A DNA stretch of 64,000 bases from Telmatactis stephensoni. Its lineage: Eukaryota; Cnidaria; Anthozoa; Actiniaria; Isophelliidae. The notes below the pieces were generated by a model. That model ran no database searches. It worked only from the letters and a program-made list of their open reading frames with translations, and was not told the DNA's origin. A program made the translations under genes and the position numbers. Location: contig JALIZF010001768.1 in the NCBI GenBank assembly GCA_029948255.1, forward strand, positions 372,001 through 436,000, in the 5' to 3' direction. Positions 38,839 through 50,876 of the stretch are shown here, one piece after another. Every line of letters begins with the position of its first letter. Position 1 is the stretch's first letter.

Positions 38839-40695
38839 GTTAGACGCTTTTGATACCGTTGAGATGCAAATGTGCAAATGTTATCCTTGGGCATGCAAAT
38901 TACGAATGCTGGCATGTCCTGTGAAATCGTTTGTTGAAAAGAATCATTCAATCAAAGATTAGCTTTTGAAACCGATGGAATTTTGCTCCTTTTTAAACAA
39001 TGGATAGAGTTGCGAATAACGGAAACATTTCGAAATGAGAATGAGAAAGTGCGACAGAGACGAGAAATTTGGTAACACATAAATTAAGTTAATCACGTGT
39101 CGTGAGGTTTTCAGTGTTTTCATTTATTTCATTTATTACATTTTACCTAACGTTTGCTTACTCTGTCCAGAATAACACTCTTTCGCAGGCTTTCCTTTCA
39201 AGAAACTACAACGCCTTTTCATCTTTTGTTTATTATTTCTCTCATCTTTATAAAATGCTAGAAAGCTTACGATTCCTTCGATTACCTTTTTTTTAACTTC
39301 AGTATCAGCGTTTTCTCCAAGTTGTTTCTTAATCCTACATATTTCATGGCCATTGAAGCATTGTAAGAGATCCAAAATAAATTATAAAAACGTAAATTTT
39401 TAGGCCGCTCAAGCATCTCCATTGCCCACTGATTTTTTTATGAATAATGAATTGGAATTTACAAGTTTAGGAAAAAACTGGACAACGGAGATGCTTGACG
39501 ACCAAAACAACGTACGTTAACCCGAAGTAAGCGGCCTAAAAATTTAGGTTTTTATAATTTATTTTGGAGATCTTACAATGCTTCAATAGCCCGCATGAAA
39601 TGTGCAGGATTAAGAGACAACTTGGTCAAAGCGCTGCTATTAAAGTTAGAAAAAAATTAATCGAGGGAATCTTAAGTTTTCTAGCTTTTTATAAAGAGAA
39701 GTGAAATGATAAAAAAAGATAAAAAGGCGCACCTCTATCAACTTGACCTAATTATAAATTCACATTTCTCAAAATCGTGCGACACAATTTTGTTCTACTT
39801 TTCCAAAAGAACAGTCATTGAATGTGTCGACAGTATGAGCTCAAAAAGAAAAAAAAGCTTTTTCTGAGTCCCAAAAGTAAGGTTTTCGGCCAAGTAAACT
39901 GAATGCTTGGAATTGTTTACTTTTTTGATGCGTAAAAGTTCAAGTGCGTTTTATTCGAAAACGTCTCCATAGAAATTAAAAACCCGCTTACTTCGGGTTA
40001 ACGTTGTTTTGGTCGTCAAGCATCTCCGTTGTCCAGTTTTTTCCTAAACTTGTAAGTTCCAATTCATTATTCATAAAATAATCAGTGGGCAATGGAGATG
40101 CTTGAGCGGCCTAAAAATTTACGTTTTTATAATTTATTTTGGATCTCTTACAATGCTTCAATGGCCATGAAATATGTAGGATTAAGAAACAACTTGGAGA
40201 AAACGCTGATACTGAAGTTAAAAAAAAGGTAATCAAAGGAATCGTAAGCTTTGTAGCATTTTATAAAGATGAGAGAAATCAGAATAAACAAAAGATGAAA
40301 AGGCGTTGTAGTTTCTTGAAAGGAAAGCCTGCGAAAGAGTGTTATTCTGGACAGAGTAAGCAAACGTTAGGTAAATTGTAATAAATGAAATAAATGAAAA
40401 AACTGAAAACCTCACGACACGTGATTAACTTAATTTATGTGTTACCAAATTTCTCGTCTCTGTCGCACTTTCTCATTCTCATTTCGAAATGTTTCCGTTA
40501 TTCGCAACTCTATCCATTCTTTAAATATAGGAGCAAAATTCCATCGGTTTCAAATTAAAGTTAATCTTTGATTGAATGATTCTTTTCAACAAACGATTTC
40601 ACAGGACATGCCAGCATTCGTAATTTGCATGCCCAAGGATAACATTTGCACATTTGCATCTCAACGGTATCAAAAGCATCTAACACGGAATAACT
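38828..40695. mobile_element. Long palindromic element, ~700-bp arms
   Basis: The left arm 38828-39531 and right arm 39983-40695 are nearly perfect reverse complements (AGTTATTCCGTGTTAGA to its mirror). Each arm holds a Lys-rich open frame of about 80 codons without an ATG start (minus 39136-39375, plus 40139-40381; motif KMKRRCSFLKGKP), differing at only a few residues. The loop contains a third, degraded copy of the arm's inner end in direct orientation (39532-39712). Confidence 0.85.
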
Positions 40696-41008
40696 CTATT
40701 AATGAGTTGGTGTAACTGATAAACCTCCATGATATCAATTAGATGTTTTGTGTGATAATCCGGATTATTTGATGCCATGTTACAGTTTAATTAAAATCTC
40801 TAATAACTATTGCTGATTTCTTTATCTGTCTTTGTCATCTAGCTTCGATACCATATATAGTATCGCCCACGTATAAGAACCTGAATTTTTCAATTTAGCC
40901 TAAATAGGTTCTTATATAAATGGTACTTAAAGCAAATTTAGGCTACAAGGTTCTTAAAATGTAGGTTCTTATATTTTCATATGAATTCAGTCATCTGAAT
41001 ATGCTATA

Positions 41009-41226
41009 TATAGCTAATTCAATTAAGCGGAATTCATGAAAAATTTTTATCACCGTGACATCATTACGATAAAAAAACTCACTGTATGCTTGCAAATTCT
41101 ACAACTTGGACACATATTCCTTAATTTCTCAGATGGCCTCAGAGAAGTTTGTTAGTACACAAAAGATATTTGAAAGGCTTTAGCCTTTAGGCTTTTTCAG
41201 CGACAACGTTAATTGAAATAGCTATA
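41009..41226 (+). mobile_element. MITE, TATAGCTAATTCAATTAACG family, copy 2
   Basis: Same orientation and interior as copy 1 at 12917, but the left terminal repeat is interrupted after AATTCAATTAA by an internal deletion; the right end AACGTTAATTGAAATAGCTA is complete. Confidence 0.85.
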
Positions 41227-41286
41227 TATTATAGATATCATCTCATAATACAGTATAGATCATTTATTTGTACCATAGAGCAATCC

Positions 41287-41413
41287 CACCTTTCTATCTG
41301 TTGCAAAATTCCGCACGGGATCCAGACTTTTGGGAATAAAGACAATAGTTCTCTGAATACAATTGCTTCTAAGTCTAAATTCCGTGTGGAATTTTGCAAC
41401 AGATAGAAAGGTG
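41287..41413. mobile_element. 127-bp MITE
   Basis: CACCTTTCTATCTGTTGCAA at the left is mirrored by TTGCAACAGATAGAAAGGTG at the right, with AATTCCGCACGG against CCGTGTGGAATT inside. No clear target duplication. Confidence 0.8.
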
Positions 41414-41842
41414 TTGTTTTGAATAAATTAACAAACCATGAGGGCTTTACCTTGGCAGCTCAAACGTCGACTCGATGAAGTTGCTTACTTTTGAAGCTTA
41501 CTGAATTATACCTAGTGCAGCAAACACAACGACACTTGGTAACAGGTATGTTTCTACTAGTGCGGGGGCAGCTATAGTGAAAACTATTACTAGTATAAGT
41601 ATATTTTATTACTCGTGTCTAGGCCATTCAAGCATTCAAGAGGTCTTGAGAGGTTTTTGTACTGAATTTTAATATCGAAATTCCGTACCAGACCATTTGG
41701 TCACGTAATGCTTTTATTCATATATAAAACATCTGAAACATGAACGAAAAAATACAAGATTTGTTATTGTGTCAAAAACGCCGTTGTAGAAGTCTTTACA
41801 GCGAACAATTGAGATATATAGTGAAATGAAAAGTTGAACTGG

Positions 41843-43234
41843 AGCATGTATACAATTTGTCTGCGCATGTCTGTGTTTTGGGCTTGAAATTCATTTGCAT
41901 ATCGAATGCAAGACATTTTATGTTGACACAGAATATTTGGCTGGCTATCTCGTTCTTCAAAATTATGTTAAACCACCGAAATACTAAGACAACTAAAACA
42001 TGAGCAGTGTACTTACCGCTAGTGCGCTGTGGATAATTATCCAAACTGAAGGCACTCCAGATGGGAAAATATCGCGCGTCAAAGTCAGTAGAAAGTTGTG
42101 AGAAGGACCAGACCTCCGCACTTTCGAGTAATATTGTGGGTGCTAAATTTATATGTAAGGTACGTTAAGCAGCGGAAGCCATTAACAACAAGTTACTGTG
42201 TAGATTAGACCCGATAAGGGTATTTTAGACTCCATCGATCGTTTAATAATTAGCCATGTTTACTGGAATGTCGCTGAAAATTCTTGCAATTCACTTTCAA
42301 AATTTTACATCTTAGACTGCGCCCCCCAGCAAATTTATTTAGTAATTCGCTTTTTCCACGTTTCTTTCTTGCAAAACTGAGCTTTTTTGGTCCAAACTCG
42401 TGGTCCCTACATGTGATCTAAAGCATTTTTGTGAACGTGTTTCCAAGCACGTTGTTTGCATGCAAATTTCAGCGATGAATTTTTTGCTCTTTTATAAAAT
42501 ATAAAACGCTGCTTCATACGGCACAAACTGTATGCCTCACCATGTATAAAAACAAGTCATTAACTTCTAGATAAATGTTGCAGATTATAAAATATAGGCT
42601 ATACCGAAATATGTCAATTTTAACAAGGCTTGAACCCGGCTGTAAACATTGCTTGAAATCACATGGAGGGACCAGGAGTTTCCACCAAGAAAGCTCTGTT
42701 TTACAAGAACGAAGCATGGAAAAAGCGTATTATTAAATAATTTTGCTGGGGGCGCCGTCAAAGATGTAACATTTTCAGAATGAATTGCAAGAATTTTGCG
42801 CGAAAAAGTACGAGATTCCAGTAAACATGGCTAATTATTCAGCAATCAATGAAGTCCAGAGTACTCTTATTGGATCCAATTCACACAGTACCATGTTGGT
42901 AATGACATCCATTACTAGATTTACCTTATACATGAATTCAACGCCAGCATTAGAAAGTGCGGAGTTCTGGTCCTTCCCACAACTTTCTACTGACTTTGAC
43001 GCGTGATATTTTCCCATCTGGAGTGCCTTCGATCTGGATAATTATCCACAGCGCACTAGCGGTAGGCAGACTGCTCATGTTTTAGTTGTCTCAGTATTTC
43101 GGTAGTTTAACATAATTTTGAAGAACGAGATAACCAGCCAAATATTCTGTGTCAACATAAAATGTCTTGCATTCGATATGCAAATGAATTTCAAGCCCAA
43201 AACACAGACATGCGCAGACAAATTGTATACATGC
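41843..43234. mobile_element. Foldback element with ~600-bp arms
   Basis: The left arm 41843-42450 and right arm 42622-43234 mirror each other with 80-95 percent apparent identity, from GCATGTATACAATTTGTCTG to its reverse. Landmarks: GCGCCCCCCAGCAAA at 42319 against TTTGCTGGGGGCGCC at about 42743. No coding potential. A single arm end recurs at 8317-8437. Confidence 0.8.
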
Positions 43235-43780
43235 TTTGAACTGGTATATTCGCATTAATATTTTACATGTGAGATATATAGTACCCATGATAATAGAAGG
43301 ACAAAAGCAAACACTTATAGCTGTTGACAGACAAATTAAAGGTCTTTACTATTGCGGCTTGTTGAACTACAGGCAACCAGTGTACGGTTCGAGGTGCGTC
43401 TTGTTAAAAAGTATATTAACGACAACATGTCAATCGCTCTTACTCTAGCGGCAGCTAATCTAAACGTCCTTTTTAAGCCGATTTTGGGCTCCCTTTTACA
43501 TTGGCACGAGTGCACGCATGAGTGCGTCTAGTTTAAATCTATTGCTTCAGTTTAACAGTGTATAGCTTGTTCTGCAAAGGCCTTTAAGTACATAGCATCT
43601 TCTTCTACTAGTATTCGATCGACTGTCTGAGTTGTCCACCGTGAAACAGGGCACCAGTTGGCACATAACAGAGCTGAAAGACTCATAAAAGCACATTGTC
43701 TTCCCCTTCATACGTCGCTAAAGCGATCTATCGTTACCTTGATGAATACTTCAATTAACAATCAAATCAACGTATGACAT

Positions 43781-44950
43781 TGTTGCTGCGAGCGAAGCGA
43801 GCAGCGACACTAATCTTGCAATGGGATTCCTATATGTCATGCGCGGCGTGTTTATAGACCAGCTCTGAACTCGACTTTATGGTAGACACGTTGTTACGTA
43901 GATACGTAGATACGTAGATAGAGTGAACGATGATTCGTGACGTCATCGAAATATCTTTGGAATGATCGGAATGAATGGTCACCGGCCGGATATCACTTAA
44001 AATTATGACAACTGCACTCACCACGCGACAAGTGGTCGCTACAACTGGTTAAGTAAGGCGGATTTAATTATTTTTGTACAATGTGAGAAACAGAATGGCG
44101 ACATGATATGAATTAGGATTCAGCTGGGTTTTTTTTCGAGGTAAACCTTTGTTATTCACAACTATTATCAAGTTGTATATGTTACTAGAAGTATGCATGA
44201 AGATCACAAAATGTTAAGTGATATTTCTAGGGGACGGCAATGTTCTTTTACAAGCTAAGCTTTTCATCGATCGAAGCTAAGTTGAAGCTGCAAGACGATA
44301 AGTTGTATTCGAATGTTCTTCAAAGAGGTAAAATCTCACAGACAGCCACATCATATCGCTAAAATTTCTGGTGAATCGAAACTTTGCTTTATTTACATAG
44401 ACTGCTCTCACTAGTTCAGTCGACAGATGTTTAATGTGCACAACCGCCGGCAACCAAACAAGTAACATGTATTCTTTATAAACAAACTTTAAATCAGTTA
44501 GTTTTATAATGAATGCTATTTAAATAAAGACTTTGATTGTTTGAAAAGGCAATAAATTTGAATAAAATGATTTCTACATTTCGGCTTAAAACTTGTGTTG
44601 TTGTATCAAGCACTAGTCAACCTGTTTGAAAACATTTTGGGTAATACAGTATATGAGTACTTAAACTGCTCGCAGCACTTCACTCATGTTCACTTTCTGT
44701 TAGAAACGACTAGCATATTATTAAAACTTGTTTGAAATATACTTACCTTGAAATCTTGTCACAAAAATGGATTCAACAAAATTGACCACAAAAATGGTCT
44801 TCAAAAACGTGCTCAGCCCAACGCATAATTTTAGAACAGTTTGCCGCTATCCAATGTACTGACTTTGAAACCGCATAATATAGTCCCAGACCCTCTCGGC
44901 GAAATCGAAACAGGAAGTCCGTCAAGATTAGTGTCGCTGCGAGCGTAGCC
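43781..44950 (+). repeat. Possible hairpin/microsatellite-headed element
   Basis: GCAGCGACACTAATCTTG at 43801-43818 is matched by its reverse complement at 44923-44940. Near the left end are GCTGCGAGCGAAGCGAGCAGC and three ACGTAGAT units (43896-43920). The arrangement recalls the elements at 16156 and 34565, but the head hairpin is weaker. Confidence 0.4.
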
Positions 44951-45323
44951 ACTACACTAGTCCATTGAACGCCATTCAACGATTTATGTCACAAACAATG
45001 TCGAACTTTTAGACCAACATCAATATTTTTCAATTCCACGGTTCGCGCTGAGAAGAAGCAAAATTGATTTATTTAATGATAAAAGCCTTTGGCAGTGGTA
45101 GCATTCTTACATGGAGGAAGCCAAAGTTGCGCTCAGTCGATTTCTTGAAGACAACTTGATGTTTAAAGGAAGTCTAAACCTTCGATTCAAAAGAACAAGT
45201 CATCAATTGAACTAAAACTCAGTTCCCCCATTTTTTCTTACGTGTAGCTATAGGTTTTGATCACCCTCCTTTCGAGTGCCGTGGTATTCTACAATTGTTC
45301 AAACGCTTCTTTTCTTTTGATTA

Positions 45324-45485
45324 AGTCACAAGGAGCAGAGGAGGGCCGCTTTTCTTGATTACGGGCTCAAGCACATTCGTACAGCGGTAAATAAATTAAA
45401 ACAAGATGGCGCGCGGATGAAGATAAAATATGGGTGCGTACGTAAACAAGAAAAGTGGCCCTCCTCTGCTCCGATCCCTGTGACT
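45324..45485. mobile_element. 162-bp MITE
   Basis: AGTCACAAGGAGCAGAGGAG with GGGCCGCTTTTCTTG is mirrored by CAAGAAAAGTGGCCCTCCTC, TGCTCCGATCCCTGTGACT. The core ATGGCGCGCGGATGAAG is unique. Confidence 0.8.
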
Positions 45486-45739
45486 CTTTTAGTTAAAATA
45501 TATGTATAATCGTCGATTCAACATCAATTGAATCGATATTTAACATTTTAGGCACGATGGTTTACTTTTTTGGCTATTGTGACGTTAGTAATGGTCTTTA
45601 CACCCGCGAGGAATAACCAGAAAATGGTATGCTATAGATATCATCATTTACAAGTGAGAACGCTTGTATCGACCAACAACGAATTCAAACTTTCAGTTGG
45701 ATTTTGGGTTTTTCAGAGCCTATGCAAATGTCCTTTAAG

Positions 45740-46120
45740 GCCGGGGGATCACACGAGGGAGCTCGCTCCCGCAACGCGCTCCTGGATCATTTTGCACAAC
45801 CAGTACACACGATGGAGCGTTGCTGCATGTAATAATTTGCTCCCAGAGCTTGCCCCCTCATATTTAACCAGTTTAATATCAGGAAGCATGAGCCAGGAGC
45901 AAAACTTTTGTTGCGCAACAAAATTATTTTGTGAGAAATCGTTGGTGCACACGAGAGAGCGTGTTGTGGGAACTTAGTCTCCTTCGCAGGCAACTGTTCG
46001 CTTTTTCGCTGGGCCTCCTGTGTTAAAATTTCGCACAGGAAGCCCAAAAGGTTGACTGCGGAGGAGGCTAGTGGGAACTGACATGTTGTGGGAACATGCT
46101 CCCTTGTGTGTACTGGCCTT
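45740..46120. mobile_element. Palindromic element (GGCCGGGGGATCACACG ends) with nested MITE
   Basis: The outer ends are approximate mirrors: AAGGCCGGGGGATCACACGA at 45737 and TTGTGTGTACTGGCCTT ending at 46120. It is interrupted by the 95 bp element at 45976. Confidence 0.55.
45976..46070. mobile_element. TAGYC-family MITE with perfect 9-bp target duplication
   Basis: TAGTCTCCTTCGCAG mirrors CTGCGGAGGAGGCTA; GGGCCTCCTGTG mirrors CACAGGAAGCCC. The flanks GTGGGAACT (45967-45975 and 46071-46079) are identical. Confidence 0.9.
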
Positions 46121-46280
46121 AATGAACCTCAAAGTGGATGGCAAATGTGGATACAGGTCGGATCGAGGGCATTTGCATAAGTTCCGTCCCTTCGCATGAT
46201 TCAGTGGTGAATCAGAACATCCAAAAATCCCACGTAAAAGTTTAAAGTTGTCGGTCGTACAGTAACGTTAAAGTCCAGAT

Positions 46281-46456
46281 AGAGTGGATTTCGTATGACT
46301 TTGAAAAACTACGGCACGGTCACGGCCACGGTACGGAACCTCGCCTGCTGATTTCTTTACAAATTTGCCAAGACATCAGCAGGCTAGGTTCCGTGCCGTG
46401 GCCGTGCCGTGCCGTGACCGTGCCGTAGTTTTTCAAAGTCATACGAAATCCACTCT
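46281..46456. mobile_element. CCGTAT-family MITE, full palindrome
   Basis: AGAGTGGATTTCGTATGACT at the left is the exact mirror of AGTCATACGAAATCCACTCT at the right. Arms of about 75 bp carry CGGCACGGTCACGGCCACGG-type repeats. The central part, including CAGCAGGC/GCCTGCTG, is also palindromic. Confidence 0.9.
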
Positions 46457-46879
46457 AAAAGACACTGCTACAAATGTCTCATTAAACGCGCTAACAAACC
46501 GGTAAAACACGCTACAATTTGTTCTCCATACTGGCAATGCAATTTTGGATTTTGTTGCTGAGAAAAATTGCAGCTTGTATCATCACTCCGAAATATTCAA
46601 TACGAGTCATGCAATATTCAATTTGTTGCAGAGAATAGTTCACCCATTTGAACTTTCTGCAACAAATGTTTTGTTGCGGGAAATCGTTACAGACGTTGTT
46701 GCCAGACATGATACACTTGGCGAATTAGCCCGCGCTCTCGCAACAAAATCTCCAAAATTGCATCGCCAGTGCGAAAAAACAAACAAACTGCAGTGTGTAT
46801 CACAAGCTTAACCCACACCCACACCCACAATCCGGCCAATGACGCACGAAAAAGAGAGTATCTAATGTCACGCGTGAGG

Positions 46880-47115
46880 ATATTGCACTGGTGATGTAAG
46901 GCAAGGCAAAGGCAAAGGCTAATGTTTTACTTCGAAATCGTGGGAAGTGGATTTCTACCCCCTCTATCCATTAGTGCTCCGTTTTAAGGGTATTTAAAGC
47001 TAATTAAAGCTACACGGAAAGGAAAGAAGTTGAAACAAGGATGTGAAGTCACTGGGGATCGAACTCGGGACCTCTCGCACTGAAGGCCGCGCACTAACCA
47101 ACTGTGCCATCCTTA
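46880..47115 (-). repeat. tRNA-derived SINE
   Basis: The minus-strand head 47046-47114 has an A box TGGCACAGTTGGTTAGTGCG and a B box GAGTTCGATCC, and is followed by a body (GTAGCTTTAATTAGCTTTAA). The acceptor arms are not complementary. Confidence 0.7.
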
Positions 47116-47688
47116 AATGCTCCTTATGTCAGTGCAATAGAATAATGATATCTCTTCAGTGCAAACAATTAAGGAGGGGAGGGGTGGGGCTACTAATTCC
47201 ACCCCGACCTTGTCCTCTTGTAGCTCCCTACTAAGGCAGTCCCCGGGAACTAGGTTAAGTGGCATAGACCACTTTAATGAAAAGAGTTACCGATGAACCT
47301 GAGACCAAGTGGGTGCTTTCCATTTTCTTTTCTCCACCGTTTCATTGTACGAATCAGTTTAAAGCTGCTTAGGTGAGAACGAAGCTTGAGGGGAGGGGGG
47401 TAACGATCACGTATCATGGGTCTTCTTCAAAAATGGCAAATCAAGTGCCACGTGGTAGTAGTACATTTTGTTGAGATTACGTAAAACCGGGAAATTTCCT
47501 TCGATCATAGTCTGTTTAACAGATGTTTGGAAGTGGATTAGGAGAAGATTAATGAATCCAAATACATAAGTAAAATACGTTTTCAATAAAAATCCTGAAA
47601 TTTTTGCGACAAAGGAAGTGCATTTGAGGAAACATATGGTTCATGTTCATCCAGTATATACTTCACTGGCTAGCCACACAAAGGAATC

Positions 47689-47804
47689 AACCTGCGTATC
47701 GGCCCAGGGGACGGCAGGGGAAGAGGAGAGGAAGGGGGGATTTGGAGGAGTTCCTTCCCCCTCCACCCCTTCCCCTCCCGTTCCCTGGGCCGATACGCAG
47801 GCTA
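47689..47804. mobile_element. TAGYC-family MITE
   Basis: AACCTGCGTATCGGCCCAGG mirrors CCTGGGCCGATACGCAGGCT. Flanks AAAGGAATC and AAAGGAATT match at 8 of 9 positions. The core is a purine/pyrimidine-rich GGGGAAGAGGAG palindrome. Confidence 0.8.
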
Positions 47805-48063
47805 AAAGGAATTAGAACGAGGTTACGTGCGTAAAGCTCATAATACGTTTGTCTTGTCACGAATGACTGAGCTTTATGAGCGTAGCATTGATTCCTTGTA
47901 GTCCAGAACTGGACCTGATTTTCTCAAACGGACAAACATGAGCTACGACAAAATAAAGAATAAAAGAAGCGCATGCGTAATGGGAAGAAACTCACGTGGT
48001 TAGATCGCTCGATCCAGATTTCCTCTCATTGTTGCCGTGCGAGCAGATCAAGGTGCGTCCAGT

Positions 48064-48180
48064 TCTGTGGCCAGTTGTTCGAGGGGGCGATTAGCGCCAC
48101 CCTAGAATTAAATCTAAAGAAAACTATTGACTTTAACCCAGGATTAACTTTAATCGCCCTTCGAACAACCGGGCCCTGTA
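48064..48180. mobile_element. MITE with GGCCNGTTGTTCGA ends
   Basis: GGCCAGTTGTTCGAGGGGGC is mirrored by CGCCCTTCGAACAACCGGGC. The core has ATTAAATCTAAAG and CCAGGATTAACTTTAAT. A decayed relative with GGCCCAGTTGTTCAAGAGTG and CCCAGGATTGAAA lies at 58553-58673. Confidence 0.7.
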
Positions 48181-48490
48181 CTATTTTTTATACATGGCAA
48201 TATTTAATTTGGCAAGTATATAGATTTCGGAAGTTGGATATTCGGCTGGATTTTCCTGGAGATTTATTTAATTTATAGTAAAAAGACAGTATGCATACTT
48301 CTTATAAACTGCAGGGATACACGTTGCTTGTTATTGATTGACTCCTTTTCTCGCGCGTCCGTATTTCACACTGGAACCCCAAATCCGGCTAAGTGCTCCT
48401 CAAATCCTCACCAGAACGCCTACTTACAGGCTAAATCCGATGCATGTCTTTCGGCCTGAAATCAATTCAGTAAGATAGCCTCAGGTTTGC

Positions 48491-48576
48491 TAGTATCCTT
48501 CGCAGCCGTTTTTTAGGGTCGCAACGCATTGCGTGACGTCCATAAAAGTGGCTGCTCGCGTGTTAGAAGGAGACTA
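48491..48576. mobile_element. TAGYC-family MITE, decayed
   Basis: TAGTATCCTTCGCAGCCG is mirrored loosely by GCGTGTTAGAAGGAGACTA. The core GCAACGCATTGCGTGACGTC is like the copy at 18194. The flanks retain only partial similarity. Confidence 0.6.
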
Positions 48577-49122
48577 CACTTTGGCTCGTTTGTTGAGTGT
48601 CGGTCTTCCTGCTGAATGGGACGTAGACGTAGCCTTTATGCAAAAACCTGCACTGAATTGAAGAAATAGAAAACGCGCGCGCGTTTTCAGAATTAGAGCA
48701 CGCGGGGATTGATCAGAACACGAGAGAAGTGTTAAGAGAAGCACGAGGCGTAGCCGAATCCCTGAATCCCCGCGTGCTCTAAATCTGAACACAGCACGGC
48801 GGGCAAGTTTTCTATATCTTTAATACAACATTGTATATTCAAGCATATTCAGTGTTCATTTACACTGACCAAAAATTTGAAAAAGTGCGCGCGCGTGCTG
48901 TGTGCAGATTTAGAGTTCGCAGTATACGCGTCCTTCGGCCAATGAGAGGGCGCGTTATATGATGGTTATTTTATAGACTAAATTATTGTACTTAAAGGAC
49001 TGGATGTCGGACCATACGGATGTACGCACTCCGCAGTTTCACCAGACTCTTACCACTATATCAATAAAACATGTGAAAACAATAAAAGAGTATTATACTT
49101 TGTCATCAACTGACAGTTCATA

Positions 49123-49391
49123 TATAGCTATTTCAATTAACGTTGTCGCTGAAAAAGCCAAAAGGCTAGGCTAAGGCTTTTCAACTACCTTATGTTTACT
49201 TAACAAACTTCGCTGTAGGCTATCTAAGAATTAAGGAATATGTGTCCAAGTTGTAGAATTTCAAGCATAACAGTGAGTTTCCTTATTGTAATAATGTCGC
49301 GGTGAAAAAGAAATTTCATGATTCCCGCTGTCTTTAAAAGCTTTAGGCTTTAGGCTTTTTTTCAGCGACAACGTTAATTGAATTAGCTATA
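49123..49391 (-). mobile_element. MITE, TATAGCTAATTCAATTAACG family, copy 3 (inverted)
   Basis: TATAGCTATTTCAATTAACG at the left and AACGTTAATTGAATTAGCTA at the right. The interior is the reverse complement of copies 1 and 2, for example TAAGGAATATGTGTCCAAGT. Confidence 0.88.
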
Positions 49392-50569
49392 TAACTCGAT
49401 TAGAAATGATTTAACCGCGAAGACCCTGATTTGTGATGATGGATGAGTGTTGGTTTGTTGTGGGGGAGGTCAAAGTCGTGGGTTCCATCTCTGGTTATTG
49501 GAGTCCAACCAAACTTCATTCAGTCCATGTAAAATCCGTTGATTTAACCGATTGATTGCCTTGGAAATAATTAAGCGTATGTAGCTAGACTTCCAACTGA
49601 TAATTATTACGGTTTAACTGCTGTTTTTCTTTTGCTTAATTTGTGGTTGTTGTTGTCGTTGTTTGTTTACCGAACTTTTCTTTTATGTTTTCTGAGTCTA
49701 ACATGCTCTCGCCTTTTCTCCTTAAGCCGGAAAAACAGAGAACAGTTCAGGCTGGATTTCGCCATGTAGCAAGCTCGAATTTATGAATGGAAAGAAAAGA
49801 GAGCTAGCTTAGCACTTCTGGGTTAATGACAGAAAAGAAGAAAATTGTCATTATATATATATACACACCCTAGCAACATAATTAAAAACGTACATGGAAG
49901 TTTGCGGTGAGTTGCTGGCCACAAACGCGAATGAGCATTGTTTAACATATGCTTTCTGTGTCTTTCTCGCTAAGCAAATGAAGGGAACTGTCTTTCACTA
50001 CAGCTTTTATCTCCTTGTTTATCTCAGCTCTAACCGCTAAACCTTGAGATGAAATGGGTTTCAGATCTGTCGAACAAAAGAAAGAACTGCAGGCTATTTT
50101 TAGATTAGTTTCAGACCCATTTTCCAAGTTTGAGGTTGAGAGAAAAAATCAGTTCGAGTCAAAACTAATGATATAATTGATACCACTGGCTGAAGTGCAG
50201 TTTGAAAATTAACAAACAAAAGATAACCGATAACAAAGCACGGAAATGTTGCCCTTTCCGTTGACGAGAGGCGTCATGGGATCAGCTCCGTCAAAATTGT
50301 CGTTAAGGATCTCTATTATCCGCGATAAACGAGCTTGATAAACGATAATGTATGAAAGACAGTTTCAAAATGAGCTCATTTTCACATGCTCTTCAAATTA
50401 ATCTATCTTTGTACGCCATGTGGCGACAGCCTTTAACAACTGCTAAAGTGTCACATTGTCCTTCGTTTCTTCCCATAAACTGAATTTATCAGCAAAAAAA
50501 AAAGACTTAAAATGCAGAGGGGAGCTCTAACATGCACTTTTAACAAGCGAATTTCAGAACTCTCGGCGG

Positions 50570-50876
50570 GTGTTCGAAACAATTCGCTTTCGGGTGGCGC
50601 CACCTCTTGGGTGGGTTTCACATTTTCCGTGGCTTGAAAAGGTCAGGCGTCACATAAACTTAATTGATATATGTATTCAAAAATTCAAAAAAGCTAGTAA
50701 ATTCTATCTCATTTTGTTACTCGAAAAAATTCGATTTCGGGTGGCGCCACCTCTTGGGTGGGTTTCAATATGTCATTTTCCGTGGCTTGGAAAGGTCAGG
50801 CATCGCATAAACTTAATTGATATATGTATTCAAAAATTCAAAAAAGCTAGTAAATTCTATCTCATTTTGTTACTTC
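50570..50876 (+). repeat. Two tandem copies of a 147-bp unit
   Basis: TTCGGGTGGCGCCACCTCTT recurs 147 bp apart (50589 and 50736), as does AAAAGCTAGTAAATTCTATC. The copies differ by a few substitutions and an indel. The open frame spanning both is not supported as a gene. Confidence 0.85.

Noticed and set aside
39136..40381. A real gene for the KMKRRCSFLKGKP peptide
   Set aside because: The frames start at TTG, lie in palindrome arms and have no splice or promoter context. I annotate them only as part of the element and keep the question open in the findings.
47973..48278. 101-codon open frame
   Set aside because: It runs through a MITE (48064-48180); no conserved protein features.
49430..49510. 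Possible Pol III promoter (GGGTTCCATCTC)
   Set aside because: Only a poor B box and no A box at proper spacing.
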